Made by a program: the position numbers and the translations under genes | Source of the DNA: Dryococelus australis | Taxonomy: Eukaryota > Arthropoda > Insecta > Phasmatodea > Phasmatidae | Assembly (NCBI GenBank): GCA_029891345.1 | Contig: CM057006.1 | Span: 43,623,056 to 43,687,055, forward strand | DNA: 64,000 nucleotides | Direction of reading: 5' to 3' | Shown: in pieces, positions 56,420 to 64,000 of the stretch | How the letters are laid out: each line of letters opens with the position of its first letter | How positions within the stretch are numbered: position 1 is the first letter of the stretch | The notes under the pieces: generated by a model | Seen by the model: only the letters and a program-made list of their open reading frames with translations | Told to the model about the DNA's origin: nothing | Database searches by the model: none

Positions 56420-57056
56420 GCACTTACGAAGAGGGTTGTTGAGTGCGTTCAAGACGACAGAAAAGGAATTTCAGAGCACAGCTGAAAAAGGCTTTTAAAG
56501 CGGTATGTCTCAACATAATACGCGTCAGGTAATTTCAAAAATACTAGAGGACTTTGCATTGAACCTTGTCACAGACTTCCCACTAATAATGTTGGCGTCG
56601 CCGCTTTAAGGCCAGGCTGCACAAATCACGGTCGTATAGGGAACCAAATGCTAAGTTCGGACAAAAATCTCTCAGTCGTTTATTGTGATAGTGTTTTCAA
56701 CTTAGGGCTTTGTTTTTGTTTAAGACTGAACTCATCTAAATTTGTAAACCTCCCAAATTTTTTTTTTGGTTCAAATGTACGTTTTCATTATTAATAAAAT
56801 TGGGACACTTTATACATAATTAAAAAGTGCATTATATTTTAAAGGCTAAACATTGAATGGTTTACTAATGTAGATCCGTTTAATCTTAAACAAAAAAAAA
56901 AGCCTTATTTTAAAACGCTATCACAAAAAAAACCACTGACAGATCTTTGTCCGAATTTATCCTTTGGTTCCCTATACGCCCGTGATTTGTGAAGCCTGGC
57001 CTTAATTTCCGTAAGTACACTCAGCACGACGAGAATACTGTACGCAAGTAATATTT
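56420..57056 (+). mobile_element. Second copy of the TTAA element, interrupted
   Basis: gttgttgagtgcgttcaaga, gaatttcagagcacagctga, ttctcaacataatacgcgtc-like and tgaaccttgtcacagacttc parallel 24655-24830. After the inserted element 56610-57001 the alignment resumes at tttccgtaagtacactcagc and acgacgagaatactgtacgc. Its own termini are degraded. Confidence 0.7.
56606..57005. mobile_element. TTAA-flanked foldback-like MITE
   Basis: Element 56610-57001 (392 bp) with TTAA at 56606-56609 and 57002-57005. The termini GGCCAGGCTGCACAAATCAC and, inverted, GGCCAGGCTTCACAAATCAC continue as an inverted repeat for about 110 bp with few mismatches (tatagggaaccaaa, ttcggacaaa, gtgatag.gttttaa), so a single strand could fold into a long hairpin. 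No coding capacity. The paralogous sequence at 24835 is uninterrupted and serves as the empty site. Confidence 0.9.
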
Positions 57057-57794
57057 GATCATAGAAAATTGTAAATTTCCTAGTTATTTAATACCTTTGT
57101 ATCAAATTTTCACTGGGTGATATTTCCTGCTTGCAAAAGAAGACAGAAAGTTATCGATAAAATGTAACACAAAAATATTTCAACAACTCGTAAACTGCAG
57201 ATTTTCCATAATCGTGCATTATTAGTAATTAATCTTAATCCGGAGTGATGACACGAGCACGAAGAATTCCTGCAAAAAGAGGTGAAGCCGGAGCCTTAGT
57301 GGCGATGGCGCACTTGATGCGATAACAGTGTAGCCGTTATCGGATTATAGCCAATTTTGGTGAACCCCCCCGCCCCACTCCCCTGCTGCCCCTGGTGTAG
57401 GGGGTGGCTTTCCTCTGGCGCAAACCTGTCGGCTTCTTGCCTGGGCGTCTCCATTCTTCGGCCCGAGCCTTTTCCTTTTGTCTCAGTGCCTGGTGCCGCT
57501 GCGGCGCCACCCGTTACAAGCCTCCGTCTCAGCTGGGGATCCCGGGACAATAGGGATACAATATCTGTCCCGTGGCGCCCAGCGCTGTGCACCTCGCGCG
57601 AGGGCGCGCGCCGAGAATCCGCAAGAAGTCGGGAGGGCGCGCGCACACAAGCAGGGGCCAGTCGCGTTTAGACGGAGGGGCACACAATCACGGGCCTGTT
57701 CGCACCGAACTTCTATGCGCTGTCCTCGGTAAAGTAAGCGCCAAATCGAAATTCGGGAAAAAGGAAAAAAATATATATGTATATTGCCCATAGT
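57057..57794. other. Unique DNA with a GC-rich part
   Basis: 57300-57730 is strongly GC-rich with overlapping Arg/Pro/Ser-rich frames on both strands, typical of composition. No promoter, gene or repeat could be supported. Confidence 0.4.
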
Positions 57795-58035
57795 TGTAGG
57801 TGGTTCACGGTAAACTGAGCACTTTTGAAAGCCCTGCTTAAGATCCACTTGTATGCACGTTGTGTATTCTTCCGCCTGTAAAATTAAACACTGCCATGGG
57901 CCTCATCACTTTATTGATATATACGTCGGTTAAGAGAACATATGAAATTATTAGACAATTATGTATTTTACAAGTATGCATTAAGAAAAAAAGAGGAACG
58001 AAATAAATCATTGTAAGTTATCAGATATATTTACC
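57795..58035 (+). mobile_element. MITE family B copy, 5' half
   Basis: taggtggttcacggtaaact, gaaagccctgcttaagatcc, acttgtatgcacgttgtgta and gccatgggcctcatcacttt match the first half of family B. The copy stops at 58035, where a family A element begins; no 3' half follows. Confidence 0.82.
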
Positions 58036-58250
58036 TATAGGCTGTTTACGGTAAAGTAAACACTTTTGAGGCGCTAGTAACTTTTTCCTGTCAGCCATTA
58101 TTTATCCTTCAACCACATTTTATTTAAAATCAATAGTGCCATGAAAGTAACGAGAACGGTTTGTATATTCCACCGCACTCGGCAGCTAACGTCTAAGGCT
58201 AAAATAAAATATATTTATTAATTATTATTTCACGAGAGGGCTTTAAAAAA
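58036..58250 (+). mobile_element. MITE family A copy, 3' truncated
   Basis: TATAGGCTGTTTACGGTAAA followed by the family A core (gcgctagtaactttttcctg, gccatgaaagtaacgagaac). It reaches gagagggcttt and then ends without the right terminal repeat, so the final 30 bp are lost together with the 3' half of the family B copy it interrupts; one deletion could explain both. Confidence 0.8.
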
Positions 58251-58322
58251 TCTATCTTTTTGTTTTTGTACTTTATAACACGCGAGATGCGTGAATAAGT
58301 CCATTAGGCCGATGACAATATA

Positions 58323-58503
58323 AGGGAGAGAATTGGACGACTCTTAACATCGAGGTCTTGAGAGCCAATGACAGGGGGAAACGAGGTGAGTATGGAACAG
58401 CGTCAGAATGCAAGGACGGCGGAAACGTGAAGATCCCCGAGAAAACCCGCAGACCGGCGGCATCATCGGGCACGAGCGAGTATTCTGGCCACTACACCAC
58501 CGC
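58323..58503 (-). mobile_element. SINE copy with internal deletion, minus strand
   Basis: From 58503 downward: gcggtggtgtagtggccaga, then directly cgtgcccgatgatgccgccg, gtctgcgggttttctcgggg, atcttcacgtttccgccgtc, ctcgtttccccctgtcattg and gctctcaagacctcgatgtt. The B box and the segment after it are deleted. Confidence 0.85.
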
Positions 58504-58601
58504 GTGTCGTAAAAGCAATGTTGCCAACACATGCGTACTTATTTTCCTCTCCGAATATCTGGCAACCCTGCCTTAACAGGACCACCTAAACTAATCTAGG
58601 G

Positions 58602-58840
58602 TAAAGGCTGTTCACGGTAAAGTGAGCACTTTTGACGCCCTAGTTACTTTTTCGTTTCAGTCATATTTAATCTAACGACCTTTTTGAATAAATATTGCCA
58701 TGCGAGTAATAAACACAGTGTGTATATTCCACAATTATCGGAAGTTAACGTCTAAAGATTAAACAAAATATATTTATATTGACTATTGTTCCAAATGAGA
58801 GGGCGTTCAAAAGTGCTCAATTTACAGTGAATAGCCTATA
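58602..58840 (+). mobile_element. MITE family A copy
   Basis: aaaggctgttcacggtaaag and, inverted, TATAGGCTATTCACTGTAAA. The core acgccctagttactttttcg, attgccatgcgagtaataaa and cacagtgtgtatattccaca is family A. 239 bp, well conserved. Confidence 0.9.
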
Positions 58841-59024
58841 GCTAGTGGGCGAATGTGTGGATAGTTTCACACGAGCATGAAGCTGGATTCACAACCTCCA
58901 TGTAACGTTTGTACGTTCGATCATGGCTAGCATTCACACAGAAACGTAAACTTTGCGAAAGTAGACTGACGCACACTCTGGCGACGGATGTTGTCAACAA
59001 CATTTTCGCGCTGGATTTGTTTCG

Positions 59025-59489
59025 TTAAGCTAGAGTCACAATATCACGACGAAATCTGCTCTACAAGTGCGTTGGTCGGCTGTTAGAAAAAAGCTAAAAC
59101 GGGGAGTAATTTTTATAATATCCAATATTTACTTTTCAAAACTCGCGATAAACGAATGATTATTTTGCTTTTGACAATGTTTGAATTTATACGAGAGATA
59201 AAAAGTATTTAGAAAGAAACCGGAACGTTATTTTGGCGGCAAGTTAGATTATTATTTTCTACAGTAGATAAATGCTCTCGAAAGTTAGTTTTCTTATGTT
59301 GTATTTACTTTTTTGCGCGCTCCGACGAGATCGAAAGTAGAAATAGAAACTACTTTTGTCGGGCTGTCGGGGCTGCAATTTTGTCGGACTGACGTCACAG
59401 TGACCTCGCTTTTCATTGGCTGCTATTCATATTTCGTTGTGTCGAGGTTGTCGTGTCGGGTTCGTCGGGGTATTGTGACTCCAGCTTTA
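59025..59489. mobile_element. TTA-flanked TIR element (PIF/Harbinger-like)
   Basis: Element 59028-59486 (459 bp). AGCTAGAGTCACAATATCAC on the left and, inverted, AGCTGGAGTCACAATACCCC on the right, continuing through cgacgaa; the flanks are TTA at 59025-59027 and 59487-59489. A 3-bp TTA/TAA duplication is typical of PIF/Harbinger elements. No transposase. Its terminal words resemble those of the outer pair at 58881. Confidence 0.82.
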
Positions 59490-59725
59490 GTGGAATCTGT
59501 GAGACGATTTCAAATTATTGAACGTTTAACCTAGCCCAAATCAAATTATTTATAAAATACGGTAATTGTTTAAATGTACTGCAATGTTTATTGGCTTTCG
59601 AAATTGACAACTCTGCTTGGATGGAACAGTTCCAGCACTCCGGGGCACGTTCTTAGATGGATTCACAACATGCGTGACGTACGTAAAACAGTTGAAAGTT
59701 GAGCCACTCTGTTCGTTTACCCACG

Positions 59726-60153
59726 TGAAGGCTGTTCACGATAAAGTGAGCACTTTTGAAATCAACCTTAGAAAAAAGACACCGCTCCTACCTGCACATA
59801 TTTTAACGGGTGCACTGTGTGACGTGCGCCCAGTAAAGTTGGTAACGATGGATGGGAAGTAGTTTCATATCTTAACATCGAATAAAAAGTGTTAGGTTAC
59901 CATTAGTGGCAAATTTAATTGTTTTTCTCGCTGTCTGTTTTTTTTTTTTTAATTCATCGAAGTGTAAAAATGACCATATTTGTAAAATATTTACTTTTAT
60001 GGTAATTCCACAGTTTCACCTGACCCGACACATGAATAAAGTGATGAGGTGCATGGCAATGTTAATTTTACATAAGGCGGAAGAATACAGGACGTGGATG
60101 GAAATAGATCTTAAGCAGGGCTTTCTGAAGTGCTCATTTTACCGCAGCCTATA
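59726..60153 (-). mobile_element. MITE family B copy, reverse orientation
   Basis: aaggctgttcacgataaagt (59728) to accgcagcctata (60153). The reversed core aaatcaaccttagaaaaaag, gttggtaacgatggatggg, acccgacacatgaataaagt, cataaggcggaagaatacag and gatcttaagcagggctttct is a full family B core. Confidence 0.88.
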
Positions 60154-60329
60154 CGTACGTACTGTAATGTTTTTTAAAATGTTTTTATACTGGTGTCTAT
60201 AGACTACGGGAGGTTTGAACTGAAGTTAATTGTGAAGACAGGACAAATATTTAATACAATTTCTAGGAGTTACAGTAAATATAAGGTATTAACGAGGGAG
60301 GTCCTAATCAACTACAGTATATGACTAAC

Positions 60330-60636
60330 CTGAATGATACAGTCGCCGGAGGCTGAGTGTTGAGTCGGAAGGCGGCGAGCGACACGCCAAGCTGCATCTT
60401 GATGGCTACATCTCGGCGTGGGTCCACACACAGACCCCCGTACAAAGTGTTGCCAAGTATTATATAGTTTCTGGTGGCGTGATTGTCCCAAATACCGTGC
60501 CGCCGGGAGGGGAGCTCCGCTGGTGATTCGCTGATATGTTTAATAAACTATTGTTGCTGTAATGATGTTTTGGATTCTTCGCCTGGCCTGGGTACTGACG
60601 CGTCACTTGTCCGCCTGTACTGAATCATAACAGTAC
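60330..60636 (+). promoter_or_regulatory. LTR-like unit: TATA box, poly(A) signal, TG..CA ends
   Basis: On the plus strand TATATAG (60461-60467) is followed about 75 bp later by AATAAA (60542-60547) and then about 90 bp ending ctgaatcataaca (60636); a TGAATGATACAG start lies at 60331. That order is the U3-R-U5 layout of a short LTR of about 306 bp. No 4-6 bp target duplication was found at these exact limits (ACAGTA occurs at 60314 and 60635 and may be relevant). Alternative: the minus strand is open from 60530 to 60330 with an acceptor-like atatcag and a donor-like AG|GTTAGT, encoding a segment such as NTLYGGLCVDPRRDVAIKMQ, so a host exon is not excluded. Confidence 0.4.
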
Positions 60637-60724
60637 GCTAAGTGTGGTTGTGCATGCATGTATACGATGTGGTGGACTTGTACGTACGTACGTACGCACG
60701 CCACGTGGAGGTGTGAATCCAGCT

Positions 60725-61113
60725 TACGCAGTGGCAGCAGCCACATTTATTCACAGGCGCTCTACATCGGGCTGTCAGCTCATCATCGTGTTATCAGTTG
60801 ACCTTAACATCACCTCATAAACTGTTAGAAAGAGGGAAGATAGGAAGGATTATATTAAATAAGAAGAATAGTTAAGTTAAATTGTACACAGTTACTTTAC
60901 TGTGTAATAAGATAGGATCACAATGCCATTGTAATTAATTGCCTGGCCAACTATGGATAGAAGGAGAAGGTTCTTGGGTAAAGTTAGGAAACTGAGAGAC
61001 GTATAAAAGGAGTAGCTTTCACCATTGTCTCTCTCCGGGACTCGCCGCCCCGACTTTCTAGTACTGGACCCACCAGTTGGCTGCTCCGATGATCTGTCGC
61101 CGACTGCACCCTT
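60725..61113. other. Spacer, no feature
   Basis: Unique DNA between the nested cluster and the hAT element; nothing recognised. Confidence 0.5.
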
Positions 61114-62210
61114 GGCTGGCCTAGGGATGTTGGGAAAATATCGATATATCGAAATGGCGATATTTTTCCAACGATATATCGATATATATCACCGATATTA
61201 TTTGAGGATATTTTTTCGATATCAATATTTTTCTGCGATATTTATCGGCGATATTTTTTTTGACTTCTAGAACCTAAAACGGTAATACCCTTAAAAAAAA
61301 AAAAAAAAAAGTACCAGGATTCGCATCCAACACTCGTCATACGTACATTTCTGTGAAGGAAAAAGATTTTTTGTCTACAATTCCTGATAAGTACTGGCTT
61401 ATGTAAATATTTTGAAAAACATACAGTTTCCTTAAACTTTTTAACCAGTACCAAGTTGTTTCTGTTTACAAAAATATTGTTTTTTTTTTTTTTTTTAATA
61501 ACCTGTTCCATGCAAACGAATAATTTATACAAGTGGGGTTTACTTGTTTCATTTGGTGTAAGATTATGTTTGTTTAGTAATAAGTCTGTTGTAATTCCAG
61601 GTGAAGGTTTTATTACATTATCATATTGTGAATGTAATTTAAGTTGTAGTGATAACGTATAACAAGGACAAAGATATTAATAAGAATTTTTTTTTAAATA
61701 TAATAAGTTACACAAATATCCAAGATATCTGTTGCAATAAATATATTCGACCTTACTAAAATTTTGGTTTAGTGCCTATAATTCATTACTTCATAAATCG
61801 GTATACTGTTTGAAGTTTTTTTTATCAAATGTGCTTTCATTAATTTTACTTGTGAAGTTGGCAAGAGAGAATAATTAGTTTCTAGATTCTTTTCCATGTG
61901 TGGCTAACGGAATTGCAAACAAACTATAATTTTATTGTTATATACTTATTAAATTATATTAAATACACTAAAAGAGCCATATTTTATTTAAAAATAATCA
62001 TTTAGAACAGCAATTGTAATAAAAATTCGAATTATTCAAGCTGGTTTTAGACGTACCCCTTTATTTTTGGGGGAAAAAAATCTTTGAAGTCCACCGATAT
62101 ATCGATATTTTTTCCCCGAGATATCAAAGCCCGATATTGATATATTAAAAAATATATCGTTTTGATGTATATCAATATATTTTTCCGGTATCAACATCCC
62201 TAGGCTGGCT
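61114..62210. mobile_element. hAT-type non-autonomous element, 1.08 kb
   Basis: Element 61122-62202 with termini TAGGGATGTTG and, inverted, TAGGGATGTTGATACC. The flanking octamers GGCTGGCC (61114-61121) and GGCTGGCT (62203-62210) match at 7 of 8 bases, consistent with a hAT 8-bp duplication. The first and last 150 bp are dense in gatatatcgatat-type palindromes, likely transposase-binding subterminal repeats. The interior is AT-rich, with A-run 61292-61309 and T-run 61480-61497, and lacks a transposase. It shares the terminal octamer with 10332-10810 but not its interior. Confidence 0.88.
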
Positions 62211-64000
62211 CCATGGCTCCCTTGACACTTCTCACCCCACCACGCGTGCTCGTTTGCGACGTGTCTTTCTATTGGTTCCTGCTGTGCACCGAAGGGGAAT
62301 TTCCCAGTAGTTGTTTAGTATTCTGAAGAAACTTCATGAGGTTTGCCGGACCCACATTTTCTGATTAGCCTCGCGCATTTCTTGGTTAGTTTGCTGATAG
62401 CAGAAGTGGCTCGTTATTTTGAATCTGTGTCCTGTGAATCTCCTCGTGGCCTGCTTTCCAGCTCATCTCCAGTCTTCTAAAACCGCGTGCACAGCGGGAT
62501 GCTATCGTAGCAGTCGGCAAGTCCAGTAAGGCAGCAGTGGCAAGCTACAGATAAATAGTTTTGCAGGTGTGTGAATTTAGTACGTTGGATTTCTTATTTG
62601 GGCCGTAGTGGACGCGAAGGTAACTTAGTGCCGCCCCCCCCCCCCCCCCCATCATACCCGAAAGAAATCCCGTTAGAAATACTTCTCGTCCCTTTTCACG
62701 ATGAGAACCGGACTTGAAAATGTCCCCCCACTTCTCTCCCGTGGAACTCATCAGCGCCGCCGGGTAAAGGGTTTTCTGTTTCCTTCATCCCTTTGCTGAT
62801 CCGGCCCTCAAGACTAGCAATTTTCTTTACCGCGTGTGAAAACGTATCCAGTCTAGTTTACCGTGGCTACTCTCTTCTCCTTAGGCCCGGTGCTCTATGT
62901 TCCTTCGACTTTCTAGCGGTAGAAGTGGCTAGAGAAATAGGGATTTTTTTTTTTTTTGTGAAATTTCTCAGCGTTGCTCCCGAACGTAGAAGGGCCCGTG
63001 TTAGACGCCAACGCGTGCGCACGGTGTGGTTTGATATGTGATGTTGATGAGAAGCGAGATCGTAAAAATTGCGCGTCACTTGCGATACCGGCAGAGAGTT
63101 CGAAAATCGTTTTTTTTTTTTTTCTCTCGAAGGGTTGGATATGAAAAGCGGAAGACTTCATTATTTCGCGCGAGTTGACGTTCCCTGGCTTCATCAGCTT
63201 TTTTTTGCAGTAAGTATTCCGGGGAATCTATTTTCATAAAGGTATTTTGAACTTCGTAACAGCGAGACTTCATTCCTTGAATGTGCCCCTCTTAAGGTAG
63301 TGCATTCTAATTCTCTGTATTCTTAGGTATAAAGATTCCTCCATCGCGACTGCAGTCTTATCTGAATGACGCGCAGAAATTGCACACACACTCGGCACAA
63401 AAGTGTCGAGTAATTTGGTTAAAGAAACTGTCATTTTATGACAAATTTCGAACTCCTAACACTTTACCAATATACGTTATAATACTTAACTACTAGAACG
63501 AATCAAAGTTCCGAGATATTTACAATGAATGCTCTTTATGTGTAGTAAGTTTAATTGTTTATTAAAGCTAAAAAAAAAAAAAAAATAGTTGATTGAATTG
63601 AAAAAGTTATTTACGTGTAAACAATAAATGCTAGAGCCAGTTGATACTGAGCTAGTGAGACTAAGCTAGTTTTGCTACGTCACTTTTGACAGGTATCAGG
63701 TTATTAATTCAGCGAGGGCATTAATGACAGAGATTGTTACGTCATTTGCGTGTTCGTTGTCTTGAAACTATTTAATTATACAAACTTAACTCGTCATCTT
63801 AAATTTTACTACAGTTTTCCCGTACATGCGAGGATTTTTTTTCCTATTCTCTTACGCTGAACAAGTATTGTGCATTGTAAGTAGTGTTATATAAAGTCCT
63901 AAGTATGCCGACTCAACTCGCATCATTTCAGAATCATGTTCTATGAATTAACACGTGGAAGTTATATAAAGAAATGGTGCTTTATTTTTCGTATTTTATT
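62211..64000. other. Unique DNA to the window end
   Basis: Mixed composition with a C-run at 62634-62650 and T-runs at 62945-62958 and 63109-63123. Minus-strand frames over these runs are composition artefacts. No gene, RNA or known repeat recognised. Confidence 0.5.

Larger units (their letters stand above)
58881..60724. mobile_element. Possible outer TIR element with nested insertions
   Basis: AGCTGGATTCACAACCTCC at 58881 and, inverted, AGCTGGATTCACACCTCCA ending at 60724. Between them lie the TIR element 59028-59486, the MITE 59726-60153 and the LTR-like unit near 60330-60636, leaving about 650 bp of presumed original element. A tacgtacgtacgtacgcacg run lies just inside the right end. No target duplication is visible (tga left, tac right), so chance pairing of two solo ends is possible. 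Confidence 0.5.

Noticed and set aside
57296..57848. GC-rich frames of 73-121 codons
   Set aside because: Open on both strands at once with Arg/Ala/Pro bias; no conserved motif.

Overview
This is eukaryotic nuclear DNA, most likely from an insect or other arthropod with a large, transposon-rich genome. The signs are AT-rich unique DNA, long TA microsatellites, a tRNA-derived SINE family, many TIR/MITE families, a Helitron, LTR fragments, a Mutator-like/YqaJ element and two Maverick/Polinton remnants. I cannot name the species. No complete host protein-coding gene, rRNA or functional tRNA could be supported; every coding segment whose family I can name belongs to a broken mobile element.

Layout. 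1-3.5 kb: unique AT-rich DNA, a 62-bp tandem duplication, then a frameshifted Mutator-like transposase plus YqaJ-type nuclease pseudogene. 4.8-17.1 kb: SINEs, two MITE families that share terminal inverted repeats, a TIR element split by a solo LTR (7459-9026), a hAT-type element with a perfect 8-bp target duplication (10332-10810), and an LTR that itself contains a MITE (11314-12630). 17490-22785: a short Polinton-type element with long inverted arms, carrying the C-terminal part of an integrase with a chromodomain-like tail on the minus strand. 24.3-31.2 kb: SINEs and MITEs, including a TTAA-flanked element inserted inside a SINE. 32242-44105: a second, 11.9-kb Polinton remnant with inverted arms of about 1.4 kb, a near-matching 6-bp target duplication and a decayed protein-primed type B DNA polymerase gene. 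46-64 kb: more SINEs, LTR-like fragments, MITEs (several nested), a non-autonomous Helitron with an internal 38-bp tandem array (53591-54449), a foldback-like TTAA element, a nested TIR cluster (58881-60724) and a second hAT-type element (61122-62202).

The window is best read as a stack of insertions. Several can be ordered in time: the TTAA element is younger than the SINE it splits, the 7831-8739 LTR is younger than the TIR element around it, the MITE at 11918-12344 is younger than its LTR, and the 56610-57001 element is younger than the TTAA element around it. The two Polintons have related arms but different surviving genes (integrase in one, polymerase in the other), so together they sample one family. 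All assignments come from reading the sequence; no database search was run.
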